Shown piece after piece: positions 50,880 through 60,148 of a stretch of 64,000 nt of DNA (its first letter is position 1; every line of letters begins with the position of its first letter). Where the stretch lies: assembly GCF_000934605.2 (NCBI RefSeq), contig NZ_CP010897.2, positions 682,001-746,000 of the forward strand, read 5' to 3'. A program made the position numbers and the translations under genes. Below the pieces are notes generated by a model, which searched no databases, was not told the DNA's origin, and saw nothing but the letters and a program-made list of their open reading frames with translations. The stretch comes from Pandoraea vervacti. Lineage in GTDB: Bacteria; Pseudomonadota; Gammaproteobacteria; Burkholderiales; Burkholderiaceae.

Positions 50880-51854
50880 ATGCATCTCGTCAAAACTTCC
50901 CCTCACGACGCGGCGCCGACCCATGCGCACGCGAATGACCCGTCGCGTGCGGCGCGCGCCGAACTGGTGCAGTTGCTCGAACGAGCGACGCATGGCCTGG
51001 AGGGCACCTCGCCGACGGCCGTGCAAGGCCTGTTCGTGCACCGCGTGTTGCATCCGGGCGGGCCGAGGCCGGTCTTGCAGCAGCCGGCGTTCGCCGTCAT
51101 CGCGCAGGGCGAGAAGCGCCTGCAGATCGGCGACGAGCACTATGCCTACGATCCGATGCATTACCTCGTGTCGTCGGTCCATCTGCCGGTGGTCGCGCAA
51201 GTCTCGGCCGCGAGCGAGCAGGCGCCCTATCTGGGCATGCGTCTCGATCTGGTCGCGGACGATATCACCTCGCTCATCGGCGATGAGCATCTGCCGCCGC
51301 CGGCGGCGACGTCGACGGCTCGCGGGTTATACGTCAACCGGCTCGATGCGGCGTTACTCGATGCCGTGTTGCGTCTGCTGCGATTGCTGGACACGCCGCG
51401 CGACATTCCGATTCTCGCGCCCATGATCAAGCGCGAAATCATCTATCGGTTGTTGATGAACGGGCAGGGGGTCTTGTTGCGTCAGATGGCGTTACAGGAC
51501 AGTCAGATGAATCGCATCGCGAACGCCGTGCGCTGGCTGCGCGACCATTATGCGCAACCGTTGCGCGTGGAGGCGCTGGCGCAGGAGGTGCATATGAGCG
51601 TGTCGTCGCTGCACCACCATTTCAAGCTCGTGACGGCGATGAGCCCGCTTCAGTATCAGAAGCAACTACGCTTGCAGGAGGCGCGACGCCTGATCTTTGC
51701 CGCCGATATCGCGGTGGCGACAGCGGCGCAGGCGGTCGGTTACGAGAGTGCGTCCCAGTTCAGCCGCGAATACGCCCGAGTGTTCGGCGAAGCCCCACTG
51801 CGCGACAAGCGGCGCTGGTTGCAAGAGGGTGACGCAGGCACGACGCGGGGGTGA
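50880..51854 (+). CDS. AraC-family transcriptional regulator
   Basis: A 324-residue regulator. An N-terminal cupin-like AraC_N domain (LQQPAFAVIAQGEKRLQIGDEHYAYDPMHYL) precedes two C-terminal helix-turn-helix motifs (LRVEALAQEVHMSVSSLHHHF and ATAAQAVGYESASQFSREYAR). ATG 50880 has an adjacent GAGGAAC. The domain layout is the usual one for regulators of divergently coded oxidoreductases, here the aldo/keto reductase. Effector unknown. Confidence 0.92.
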   Translation: MHLVKTSPHDAAPTHAHANDPSRAARAELVQLLERATHGLEGTSPTAVQGLFVHRVLHPGGPRPVLQQPAFAVIAQGEKRLQIGDEHYAYDPMHYLVSSVHLPVVAQVSAASEQAPYLGMRLDLVADDITSLIGDEHLPPPAATSTARGLYVNRLDAALLDAVLRLLRLLDTPRDIPILAPMIKREIIYRLLMNGQGVLLRQMALQDSQMNRIANAVRWLRDHYAQPLRVEALAQEVHMSVSSLHHHFKLVTAMSPLQYQKQLRLQEARRLIFAADIAVATAAQAVGYESASQFSREYARVFGEAPLRDKRRWLQEGDAGTTRG

Positions 51855-51860
51855 TGGGCG

Positions 51861-52164
51861 TTAGCTGTCGTACCTCAAGCGTGGGGCGCCCGGCCACATT
51901 CGCGCGTTGTGATAGATACGAAGCACCCGCACGCACACAGGTAGCGCGCGATACGCGGCAACGTAGGGGGTGCGCGTAACGATCAGTTCTCGAGTCCCTT
52001 GGACGCGTCCCGGGCGCCCAGCCCCGGGGAAATGCAACAGCGAGAAGAGTTGCTGTTCGATACGGGTGTCGATCCACACTGCCGCACTCGGGCTTCGTTG
52101 CTCAACAAATTCATAAATGTCGATACGGTCTTGGATGGGCATGCCGGGACCACGCTAATCTCAC
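51861..52164 (-). pseudogene. ParE-type toxin gene, probably frameshifted
   Basis: The frame from 52142 to 51861 encodes a ParE/RelE-like plasmid-stabilisation toxin C-terminal part (IQDRIDIYEFVEQRSPSAAVW). A GTG at 52162-52164, three bases after the antitoxin stop, encodes VRLAWSRHA, which is the expected N-terminal strand of such toxins, but in a different frame. Removing one base from the C-run at 52138-52140 (minus-strand CCC) joins them into one 100-residue protein of normal size. So the gene carries a single-base insertion and is likely inactive, or makes only a shortened product. Confidence 0.7.
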
Positions 52165-52167
52165 GTA

Positions 52168-52473
52168 CTACCTTTTGTTCGTAATGCGCTTGCGTGTCGC
52201 AGCACGGCGAGCGGCGAAATGGGATTCAACGTCTTCATTCGGTATCGCGGGGCGCCTGTCTTCAAGCGCCTCCAACACCTTTTGCTTGACCCATGCATCG
52301 TAAGCGTCAGGGTCAGCCGCGAATCCGAACGGTAACGCGCCTTCGTTCGCAATGCGCGTGAGTAAAATCCGAACTACGTCGGATACCGTCAATCCCATCT
52401 TGTCGAGCACCGCCGTAGCGCGCTCCTTCAACTGGGGGTCGATGCGTGCTTGCACCAATGCACTGGCTGCCAT
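52168..52473 (-). CDS. RelB/DinJ-family antitoxin
   Basis: A 101-residue antitoxin. The ribbon-helix-helix N-terminus (VQARIDPQLKERATAVLDKMGLTVSDVVRILL) is diagnostic, followed by the toxin-binding helices. ATG 52473 is chosen over an upstream in-frame ATG because of its Shine-Dalgarno (GGGAGCG). It lies upstream of the toxin, the usual order, with a palindrome in its own promoter. With the toxin frameshifted, it may be an orphan or still neutralise related toxins. Confidence 0.88.
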   Translation of the reverse strand: MAASALVQARIDPQLKERATAVLDKMGLTVSDVVRILLTRIANEGALPFGFAADPDAYDAWVKQKVLEALEDRRPAIPNEDVESHFAARRAATRKRITNKR

Positions 52474-52512
52474 GATGGCGCTCCCTAACGATTTGAATGT
52501 CCTGGAAGTGTG

Positions 52513-52524
52513 ATTCAATTGAAT
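52513..52524. promoter_or_regulatory. Palindrome in the antitoxin promoter
   Basis: ATTCAATTGAAT, a 12-base perfect palindrome 40 bases before the antitoxin start. Ribbon-helix-helix antitoxins autoregulate through such sites. Confidence 0.5.
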
Positions 52525-52614
52525 GACAGAGTGGGTGGCAAGCAGACGGACAACCCGACGATTCCGGCTTGGCGGCCCACAGACCCGTAGTTGTATTCCT
52601 GCTCTGCGGGTGAT

Positions 52615-55182
52615 TCACTTCGCCAACCGGTCTAACACCGCTTTCGTCACCCGTTGCTGCGAGGCGCGCTCGTAGTCTGCCCACGGGTCGCGCTTCAAGG
52701 CTTTGAGACGGTCCACGGCGTTGTGCACGTTCCAGGCGTCGGCGCTGGGCAAAACGGACAATTCCTCCCAATGCACCGGCATCGATACGGCCATGCCTTC
52801 GCGGGCGCGGGCCGAATAAGCGCATACGGTCGTCGCACCCCGATAGTTGCGCAGATAGTCGATAAAACACTTCCCCACGCGATGCTTCGGCCCCATCGTG
52901 GCCGTGAAGCGATCCGGGAAGACTCGCGCCATGTGCTTGGCGATGGCTTCCGCAAAACCCTTGGCCATGTCCCACGTATGGCGGCGGGCGAGGGGCGTCA
53001 CCACATGCAGGCCCTTGCCCCCGCTCGTCTTCACGAAGGCCAGCAGACCCAATTCATCCAGCAGTCCGTGAATGAGTTGTGCGCCTTGCACGATCTGGGC
53101 GAACTCGACGCCCTTGCCCGGATCCAGGTCGAAGATCACGCGGTCCGGACGCTCGATCCGGTCGCTGCGCGCATTCCATGTGTGAAATTCCACCGAACCC
53201 ATCTGCACGGCGCCCACGAGACCCGTCACGTCGTCGATCTGCATCAATGGCTCATGATCCGGATCGAGCGATGCATCGAGCATGCGCACGCCGGGGATGG
53301 TCTTCGCCGCGTGCTTCTGAAAGAACATCTCGCCGCCGATGCCCTCCGGCGCACGCAGGACGGCCACCGGACGGTCCGCCAGATGAGGAAGCATCCACTG
53401 GCTCACGGCGTGGTAGTACTCGGCCAGGGCCAGCTTCGTCACGCCCGAATGCGTGTCCATGACGCGATCGCCATGCGAAATCTTCATGGGCAACGAGGCG
53501 ATGCGCGTTGCCGACGTGGTTGTGGTCTTCGCTGTGTTGGCTGATGCCTTGGTCGCGGCGTTGGGCATGGCAGGCGTCTCCTTCGAATTGGCAGAACCGT
53601 GGCGGCGCACCTCCCGACGAATGTCCTTCGCCGGTTTGTCGTTGCGCAGTGCGACGAATGAGGCCTGACGCACGTGCGCATCGCGCGTCCATTCGGCAAA
53701 ACGGACTTCGGCAACGAGTGTCGGACGTAGCCAGTGCACCCGTGCACGGCCACCCGGGTGCGGTGCGGGCGACAAGGGCGGTCGGGCCGTCTCGTTGGCG
53801 TCGAGTCGCTTGCGCAGACGCAACAGCGCGTCGGTATCGAAGCCGGTGCCGACCTTGCCGGCGTAGCGCAGCGTCTTGCCATCGTCATCGTAGTAGCCCA
53901 GCAACAGCGCCCCGAAGCCTTGCCGCGTACCTGTTGGTTCCGTGAAGCCGACCACCACGAACTCCTGGCGTTGCGAGCACTTCAGTTTGCGCCATGCATC
54001 GCTTCGTCCGCTCACATAAGGCGAGTCGTCGCGCTTGACCATGATGCCTTCCAGCCCGGCTTCGCAAGCGCCATGCCACAGCGAGACGAGATCGCCGGTG
54101 ACCGGCTGGAGCACGCGCACGGCATCCGTCTGCTTACCTTCGAAGAGGGTGGCGAGCATGGCCTGACGCTCGCGCAATGGCGTCTCGCGCAGGTCCTGCC
54201 CGTTACACCACGGCAGATCGAAAACATAAATGACGATATCGCGCTGCGCGTTTTCGTCGAACGCGCGTTGCAGCGCCTGAAAATCCGGTAGCCCGTGTTC
54301 GTTCGCGACGACGGCCTCGCCGTCGAGCCACGCGTTGGGTAATCCGCGCAACTTGAGTTTTCGCAATGCGTCGACGGCGGGTTGAAAGCGCTGCGTCCAA
54401 TCCTGTCCCGAGCGGGTAAAGACTCGGATGTCATCGCCCGCGACACGAATGAGTACGCGATAGCCGTCGAGCTTGATCTCGGCATGCCATCCATCCGAGG
54501 ACGGGGCCTGCTCGACCAGTGTCGCCAACATGGGACGCATGTCGTCAGGCGGCTTTGCCGAAGACTTGCGCGAGTTCACCGGCGGCTTCGCAATGGGCGA
54601 CGATGCGGCGTCGTCATGTCGATGGATCAGCAACCACTGTGGCTGTCGCGCGGGCTTGTCGGTGCGCACCAGCGTCCAGTGTCCGCTCAGTCGCTTGCCG
54701 TGCAGCGTGAACGACAATTTGCCGTTCGCGTAGTCGCGCGACGCGTTGCCGTCGGGTGTCCACGTGCCGCTATCCCAGATGTCGACGTGTCCTGCGCCGT
54801 AGTTACCTGCCGGAATGTCGCCTTCGAAGTCCGCATAGGCCAGCGGGTGATCCTCGACCTGAACGGCCAGACGCGGGCGGCTTACGTCCGGACTCGGCTG
54901 CTTGGGCAATGCCCACGAGCGCAGTGTCCCGTCGAGCTCGAGGCGGAAATCGTAGTGCAGATGACTTGCATCGTGCCGCTGGATAACGTAGCGAAGCGCC
55001 TGTCCACGTGGGGTGCGCTTGCCACGGGGTTCGGGGGTTGCGCGGAAGTTGCGCTTGGCGTCATAGTCCGCGAGCGGGTCCGGGGAATTGCCGCGTCGTG
55101 CCTTGGCTTTCGTTTGCGCTTTCCCTTTGGCCTTCGCTTCGGTGGGCGTGCTCGTGCTGTGTCTCGGCATGATCGCACTCAC
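52615..55182 (-). CDS. ligD: ATP-dependent DNA ligase LigD (three-domain NHEJ enzyme)
   Basis: An 855-residue multifunctional repair enzyme. Order: a 3'-phosphoesterase domain (about 62-190; YVIQRHDASHLHYDFRLE), an ATP-dependent ligase (about 215-520; nucleophile Lys237 in AEIKLDGYRVL) and a primase-like polymerase (about 570-840; VIFDLDPGKG). The N-terminus is Lys/Ala/Thr-rich. This domain order is the Pseudomonas/Burkholderia type. The GTG at 55182 overlaps the ku stop; an ATG at 55170 is the alternative start. The product joins broken DNA ends with Ku. Confidence 0.93.
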   Translation of the reverse strand: MSAIMPRHSTSTPTEAKAKGKAQTKAKARRGNSPDPLADYDAKRNFRATPEPRGKRTPRGQALRYVIQRHDASHLHYDFRLELDGTLRSWALPKQPSPDVSRPRLAVQVEDHPLAYADFEGDIPAGNYGAGHVDIWDSGTWTPDGNASRDYANGKLSFTLHGKRLSGHWTLVRTDKPARQPQWLLIHRHDDAASSPIAKPPVNSRKSSAKPPDDMRPMLATLVEQAPSSDGWHAEIKLDGYRVLIRVAGDDIRVFTRSGQDWTQRFQPAVDALRKLKLRGLPNAWLDGEAVVANEHGLPDFQALQRAFDENAQRDIVIYVFDLPWCNGQDLRETPLRERQAMLATLFEGKQTDAVRVLQPVTGDLVSLWHGACEAGLEGIMVKRDDSPYVSGRSDAWRKLKCSQRQEFVVVGFTEPTGTRQGFGALLLGYYDDDGKTLRYAGKVGTGFDTDALLRLRKRLDANETARPPLSPAPHPGGRARVHWLRPTLVAEVRFAEWTRDAHVRQASFVALRNDKPAKDIRREVRRHGSANSKETPAMPNAATKASANTAKTTTTSATRIASLPMKISHGDRVMDTHSGVTKLALAEYYHAVSQWMLPHLADRPVAVLRAPEGIGGEMFFQKHAAKTIPGVRMLDASLDPDHEPLMQIDDVTGLVGAVQMGSVEFHTWNARSDRIERPDRVIFDLDPGKGVEFAQIVQGAQLIHGLLDELGLLAFVKTSGGKGLHVVTPLARRHTWDMAKGFAEAIAKHMARVFPDRFTATMGPKHRVGKCFIDYLRNYRGATTVCAYSARAREGMAVSMPVHWEELSVLPSADAWNVHNAVDRLKALKRDPWADYERASQQRVTKAVLDRLAK

Positions 55183-56147
55183 TTGGATTTCGCGGATTTG
55201 GTGCGTTTGGACGCGGCTTTGCTCGCTGTCGTCTTCCGGACTGCTGTCTTCCTGGTTGCCGTCTTCCGCGCTGTCGTCTTTTTTCCGGTCTTCTTCGCCG
55301 GCTTCTCCTCGACGTCTTCAGCGTCGACGGCGGCGCTCTCGCGCTTGCCCTTCGTCCCCAGGCTTTGCTTGAGCAATGCCATCAGGTCGGTGACGTTACC
55401 CCCGGAGAGCTTGGGCGCACTGGCCTCGATTTGCGCGACTTCGCGCGTTTGACCCGAGGCGATCTTGCGATCGATGAGCGCTTTGAGGTCGTCCTGGAAC
55501 GTGTCGTGATAATCGCCGGGGCGCCACGGCCCGGACATTTCGTCGATCAGCCGTATCGCCATGTCCAGTTCGCGATCGCCGGGGGCGGCGAGTTTTCCCA
55601 GCTTTTCCTTCGTGAGGCCGACTTCGGCCGGGTCGCGCATCTCGTCCTGCCACCGCAGCGTGTCGAGCACGAGTGCATCGCCTGCCGGTGCGAGCACGGC
55701 AAGATGCGCGCGCGTGTGCATGACCACGCGTGCAATGCCGAGCTTTCCCGCGCGGATGAGCGCCGCATGCAGCAGCGCGTAGGCCTTCGCGCCGCCACGC
55801 TCGGGAACGAGGTAATACGGCGTATCCAGATACATGAACGATACGTCCGACGCGTCGACGAACGCGAGAATGTCGACGGTTTGCGTCGCGGCAGGATTCG
55901 CCGCGCGAATCTCGTCGTCGCTCAATACGACATAGTTGCCCTTTTCGTATTCGTACCCATGCACGATCTGGTCGCGAGGGACTTCCTTGCCATTTTCCTT
56001 GTTGACGCGCTTGTACCCGACCGGCGACATCGTTCGCTTGTCGAGCCAGTCGAGATCGAGTTTGTGCGTTGTCGACGCAGGAAACAGCGTGACCGGGACG
56101 TTGACCAGCCCGAAGCTGATCGCACCCTTCCATATCGCGCGAGCCAT
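55179..56147 (-). CDS. ku: Non-homologous end-joining protein Ku
   Basis: A 322-residue homodimeric DNA-end-binding protein. The core starts MARAIWKGAISFGLVNVPVTLFPA and contains the conserved GYEYEKGNYVVLSDDE and YLDTPYYLVPERGGAKAYALL segments. The C-terminal tail is very rich in Lys, Ala and Thr, as in many proteobacterial Ku proteins. ATG 56147 is the conserved start. ku and ligD overlap, so they are translationally coupled. Confidence 0.95.
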   Translation of the reverse strand: MARAIWKGAISFGLVNVPVTLFPASTTHKLDLDWLDKRTMSPVGYKRVNKENGKEVPRDQIVHGYEYEKGNYVVLSDDEIRAANPAATQTVDILAFVDASDVSFMYLDTPYYLVPERGGAKAYALLHAALIRAGKLGIARVVMHTRAHLAVLAPAGDALVLDTLRWQDEMRDPAEVGLTKEKLGKLAAPGDRELDMAIRLIDEMSGPWRPGDYHDTFQDDLKALIDRKIASGQTREVAQIEASAPKLSGGNVTDLMALLKQSLGTKGKRESAAVDAEDVEEKPAKKTGKKTTARKTATRKTAVRKTTASKAASKRTKSAKSK

Positions 56148-56480
56148 AGACGCTCCCAATGTGGGGTTCGATGCGAAGTCGAAACAAACCATGCGGCGAA
56201 GGGAATATCGCCTTTACAACGCAGCGGGTGCGGCGGGTGCAAGGACATCATGTGTGCGGAGTTGTCGGTATAGGTGCCGCATCCGCACACAAATGCACCG
56301 CCCGTGGCAATTTCGCCGCATGTCATTGCGATTCCCCTGCGTCGGCAACGGTTCCCGGGCATTGATTTTCTCAATGCCGATGCAGTACGTGACAGGATTC
56401 CTTGATGAAACAAACCGGTAAAGCGTTCATCCCACGGGAATCGATTCACGTATTCACGAAACCAGCTTAGGGAGGTGGTG
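56148..56480. other. Intergenic region between ku and a small membrane protein gene
   Basis: A 333-base divergent region without a convincing gene. It holds a GAATCGATTC palindrome (56438-56447) followed by two ATTCACG repeats (56444 and 56452) close to the rightward gene, and GGTGCGGCGGGTGC-type repeats near 56227. No known regulator site is evident. Confidence 0.4.
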
Positions 56481-57173
56481 ATGGCGATGATCGTGGCAGG
56501 ACGCTTTACGACGTGCGATCAGGCAAATCTCGTGGCCAGCCGGCTTTACGACCGGGCATTCCGACCGTCCGATGTCTCGGTTTTCTTCCTCAACCCGACG
56601 GGACAACATGCCAAGTTTCCGATAGGGGGCGATGTCGACGCGGACGCCGCCGCCCGTCCGGCGGGAAAGGGCGCGGCCCAGGGCGTTATCGCGGGTGGTG
56701 CGTTCGGTCTCGCGTTGGGCGCGCTGCTGTTTGTAACTGTCTGGCGATTCTGGCTGGTGCCCGTCGTTGGCATGATGGCCGGGGCCTATCTGGGTGCGTT
56801 TCTCGGCGCGCTGCAGCGCATGCGTAGCCGTGAGCGTGTGTCGGCACGCGAAGCGGGCATGAGAGACGCCGGTGTGATGCTCGCCACCCATGTGAGCGAG
56901 TCCACGGCGGATACGGCCATTGCCGTGCTGCGTGATGCTGGCGCTGCCGAGATCGAGCAGGCGGACGGCGTATGGGAAGCTGGCGAATGGCGCGACTTCG
57001 ATCCCGTCAAGCGCGCGCACGACTTGCCGGAGGAGCGCACGTCGAGCGCTGAGGCGACGCGCACCGAGCCGACCGTCGGCGTGGCCGCGAACGACCGCAC
57101 GGTCGCCCCCCGCGAATCCGACGAGCCTTCCGACACCACGCGCCGAAGCCCGCGGCGCACCGACTGGCTGTAA
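56481..57173 (+). CDS. Membrane protein with glycine-zipper segment, unknown function
   Basis: A 230-residue protein. The N-terminal part (MIVAGRFTTCDQANLVASRLYDR) resembles a stress-protein-like ferredoxin-fold domain. A central pair of hydrophobic, glycine-rich helices (GVIAGGAFGLALGALLFVTV and MMAGAYLGAFLGAL) follows, then a second domain (GVMLATHVSESTADTAIAVLR) and a polar tail. ATG 56481 follows GGGAGG; the start may be at 56487. Divergent from ku. Whether it belongs to DNA repair or envelope stress cannot be told. Confidence 0.7.
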   Translation: MAMIVAGRFTTCDQANLVASRLYDRAFRPSDVSVFFLNPTGQHAKFPIGGDVDADAAARPAGKGAAQGVIAGGAFGLALGALLFVTVWRFWLVPVVGMMAGAYLGAFLGALQRMRSRERVSAREAGMRDAGVMLATHVSESTADTAIAVLRDAGAAEIEQADGVWEAGEWRDFDPVKRAHDLPEERTSSAEATRTEPTVGVAANDRTVAPRESDEPSDTTRRSPRRTDWL

Positions 57174-57213
57174 CATCTGTCGCAATACGCGATGAACGCG
57201 AAGGAGTCAGACC

Positions 57214-57465
57214 ATGTTGTCGATCCACACCGGTTTCGTCGTATGTCCCACATGCAACGGGCGCTTTGCCGTGGCTGCCAGCGAACCGAGCGTCCAGTCG
57301 TTGTACGACTACCTCCATTCGGAGGCCGAAGTGAAATGCCCGACCTGCAACACGCGCTTTGCGACGGGCACTGCGCGCAGCAGCATCGAGTTCGAGCCCG
57401 TCAACGACGGCGTGACGCTCTCTCCGTCACCGGAAAGAAGCCTCGACGGGCTCGATAATCACTAG
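57214..57465 (+). CDS. Small zinc-ribbon-like protein with two CPTCN motifs
   Basis: An 83-residue protein with CPTC at 11-14 and CPTC at 42-45, so four cysteines that could hold one zinc ion as a ribbon. A good Shine-Dalgarno (AAGGAG) precedes ATG 57214. It lies 40 bases after the membrane-protein gene in the same direction and is probably co-transcribed. Function unknown. Confidence 0.75.
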   Translation: MLSIHTGFVVCPTCNGRFAVAASEPSVQSLYDYLHSEAEVKCPTCNTRFATGTARSSIEFEPVNDGVTLSPSPERSLDGLDNH

Positions 57466-57556
57466 GCGGGCGTCATGCCGGCGCCATGCACGCATTGCGC
57501 TGGCGCTAAGCCGGCATCAGGCCCGCATCAACGTTCAGCGCGCGCTCAAAACGCCC

Positions 57557-58498
57557 TCAGAGCGGCGTCATCACGGGTTCGCCCGCCAGATATCGGCGCG
57601 TATTCTCGAGGAACATCGTGAGGGTCGCCGCTTCGGCCTCGGGCGAGCGTCCGGCTACGTGCGGGCTCAGCACGACGTTGCGCAAGTCGATGAGTGCCGC
57701 GGGCGGCGCGGGTTCGCCTTCGTAGACGTCGAGTCCTGCCCCGGCGATGACGCCGTTTCGCAGCGCTTCGGCCAGTGCGGCGGTGTCGACGACGCTGCCG
57801 CGCCCGAGGTTCACGAGGAAGCCATCCTGGCCAAGGGCGCGCAGCACGTCGGCGTTGACCATGTGGTGCGACTCCGCGCCGCCGGGTGCGGTCACGACGA
57901 GCATGTCGGCCCACGTGGCAAGCGACAACACGTCATCGAAGTACCGATAGTGCGCCGGCAGGTCGTCGCGTCGATTTCGGTTGCGGTAACCGATCTGCAT
58001 ATCGAAGCCTTCTGCGCGCTTGGCGAACTGTCGTCCGACCGCGCCCAGACCGACGATCCCGAGCTTCTTGCCCGCCACGCCCGGCTGCATCGGTAGCGCA
58101 TCGCGCCAGACGCCCTTGCGGCAAGCCGCGTCGTACTCGGGAATGCGGCGCATCGCGGCAAGCAGCAGCGCAAAGCCCTGATCCGCCACGGTCGGCGCGT
58201 TCGCCCCGGCGCCGTTCACGGCAACGATGTTGCGCGCCCGCATGGCAGGCACATCCAGATTCTCGAAGCCAGCCCCCAACGCACTCACCAGCTCCACATT
58301 CGGCAGGTGCGCCAGTTCGGCCGCGCTCATGCCGCGCGCACCGTTGGTGAGCACGAAGCGTGCGCGTTGACCCTCCGCGCCCCAGCCTTCCGGCGTGGGA
58401 TGGTGACTGGGACGATAGATCACTTCGAAACGGGTTTGCAGTTCGGACAACTGCTCGGGATGCATCGGGATGATGACCAGCAAGGGGGGCAGCGACAC
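57557..58498 (-). CDS. D-isomer-specific 2-hydroxyacid dehydrogenase
   Basis: A 313-residue NAD(P)-dependent reductase of the glyoxylate/hydroxypyruvate group. The Rossmann motif GKKLGIVGLGAVGRQFAKRA is at about 145-165, the catalytic Arg in NLGRGSVVDTAAL, Glu in GLDVYEGEP and His in LSPHVAGRSPEAEA. Preferred start is GTG 58498 with GGAGATTGAA upstream; a TTG at 58504 gives the longest frame. It is separated from its neighbours and probably monocistronic. Confidence 0.9.
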   Translation of the reverse strand: MSLPPLLVIIPMHPEQLSELQTRFEVIYRPSHHPTPEGWGAEGQRARFVLTNGARGMSAAELAHLPNVELVSALGAGFENLDVPAMRARNIVAVNGAGANAPTVADQGFALLLAAMRRIPEYDAACRKGVWRDALPMQPGVAGKKLGIVGLGAVGRQFAKRAEGFDMQIGYRNRNRRDDLPAHYRYFDDVLSLATWADMLVVTAPGGAESHHMVNADVLRALGQDGFLVNLGRGSVVDTAALAEALRNGVIAGAGLDVYEGEPAPPAALIDLRNVVLSPHVAGRSPEAEAATLTMFLENTRRYLAGEPVMTPL

Positions 58499-58789
58499 CT
58501 TCAATCTCCGTCTGGGGGTATTGGGACTGACGGCGCCGGGGCCGCGCGGACCGCTCGCGTTCGCCGTCAGACGACACTCTATCCCTATCCGCGACGAATT
58601 GCGCGACGCAACACGAAGCGCCCGGCTCGCTGCTGATCGTGCCCGCGACCAGACGGCAAACGGGCGTCATCGCGTGATGCGGATGACGCCCGTCCGGGGT
58701 TCAACGCCGGGGTGAGCGGCTTGCGACGGGTTGTGCGTGTCGAAACGCTTAGCGTCGATGCGCCGCTGGCTTGTGGATTTGCGCCGAGA

Positions 58790-60133
58790 TCAGGCGGCCG
58801 CCTCGATCGCGACGGCGCTCTGGCGGTGACGCAGGCGGCCGAGCGTGAGCATCGTGAGACCGGCGAGCACGGCGGGCACGCCGATGGCCGCGAACAGTGC
58901 CGGCATCGACCAGCCCATGGCCAGCATCGAGGCGCCGCCGACCGATCCGACCACCGATCCCATACGTCCAACGCCGTTGGCCCAGCTCACGCCCGTGGCG
59001 CGGCAGTCCGTCGGGTAGAACTCGGCTGAGAGCGCGTTCGCGCCGACCTGGCCGCCGGATACGCAGAAGCCCGCCCAGAAGACCGCGACCGACGCGAGCA
59101 CCGGCGAACTCGCCAGCGGACCGACCGCTGCGACGCACACGCCTGCAAGAACATAGGCCGCCGCGAGCACGTAGTGCGGATTGAAGCGATCCATCAACCA
59201 GCCGAGCACGATGGCGCCCAGGGTGCCGCCGACCTGGAACATGGCCGTGACAATGGCCGCGTTGCGCAAGGTCAGTCCGTTCGTGCGAAGCAGCGTCGGC
59301 AGCCAGCTCGAGAGCAGGTAGATCACCAGCAGGCTCATGAAGAACGTGACCCAGAACAGCAGCGTGCCGCGCAGCAGTTCGGGCTTGAAGAGATGGCGCA
59401 CGGGCGAAGTAGCCGAGGGCTTTGTCGCGACATTGAACGTTGCGCCGCGCAAATCCTCGTGCGGCGCGATGCGCTGGAGCGAGGCCGCCACGCGTTCCGG
59501 CGATTTGCCGGCCATCACCAGATAGCGCACCGATTCGGGCAGGGCGCGCATCAGAATCACGGCGAGCGCGATCGGCATGACACCGCCGACGATCAGCACC
59601 GAGCGCCAGCCGAAGGCTTCGATGAGACCGGCGGAGGCCAGCCCGCCGAGCGCCGAGCCGAGCGTGAAACCGCAGAACATGGTCGTCACGAGGAACGAGC
59701 GGCGCGAGTCGGGGCAGTACTCCGAGGTCAGCGTAATCGCGTTGGGCATCGCGCCGCCGAGACCCAGTCCCGTCAGGAAGCGCAACACGATGAGTTGCCA
59801 GAGCTCCATCGACCACGCCGACGCCAGGCTCGCCACGCCGAAGAACAGCACCGAGAAGATGAGAATCGTCTTGCGGCCGAGCTTGTCGGCAAGCGGCCCG
59901 AACAGGAACGCACCGGCCATCAGGCCAGCCAGACCTGCGCCGAAGAGTGGCGCGAGATGGGCGGGGGTGAGCGACCATTCCGCGCGAATGGCTGGCGCGA
60001 TGAAGCCGATGGCGGCGGTATCGAAGCCGTCGATGGCCACGATCAGAAAGCACAGCACGACGATCATCATCTGGAATCGCGAGATGCGATGCCGGTCGAT
60101 GAACGCCGTGACGTTGATGGGGCTGGCTGGCAT
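58790..60133 (-). CDS. AAHS-family aromatic acid transporter (3-hydroxybenzoate type)
   Basis: A 447-residue proton symporter with DGFDTAAIGFIAPAI, FGPLADKLGRKTILI and LTGLGLGGAMPNAITLTSEY. The sequence group is that of 3- and 4-hydroxybenzoate transporters (MhbT/PcaK). In the unbroken order it would be the last gene of the gentisate operon: it follows the hydroxylase on the same strand, but an IS5-family element now separates them. The element ends 13 bases before this ATG, next to its Shine-Dalgarno (GAGGAG). Confidence 0.88.
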   Translation of the reverse strand: MPASPINVTAFIDRHRISRFQMMIVVLCFLIVAIDGFDTAAIGFIAPAIRAEWSLTPAHLAPLFGAGLAGLMAGAFLFGPLADKLGRKTILIFSVLFFGVASLASAWSMELWQLIVLRFLTGLGLGGAMPNAITLTSEYCPDSRRSFLVTTMFCGFTLGSALGGLASAGLIEAFGWRSVLIVGGVMPIALAVILMRALPESVRYLVMAGKSPERVAASLQRIAPHEDLRGATFNVATKPSATSPVRHLFKPELLRGTLLFWVTFFMSLLVIYLLSSWLPTLLRTNGLTLRNAAIVTAMFQVGGTLGAIVLGWLMDRFNPHYVLAAAYVLAGVCVAAVGPLASSPVLASVAVFWAGFCVSGGQVGANALSAEFYPTDCRATGVSWANGVGRMGSVVGSVGGASMLAMGWSMPALFAAIGVPAVLAGLTMLTLGRLRHRQSAVAIEAAA

Positions 60134-60145
60134 GGTTGTCTCCTC

Positions 60146-60148
60146 TAA
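60146..60148. repeat. Target-site duplication TAA (left)
   Basis: TAA directly before the IS left end, repeated directly after the right end at 61053-61055. A 3-base TNA duplication fits the IS5 family (IS427/IS1031 type). Confidence 0.75.
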
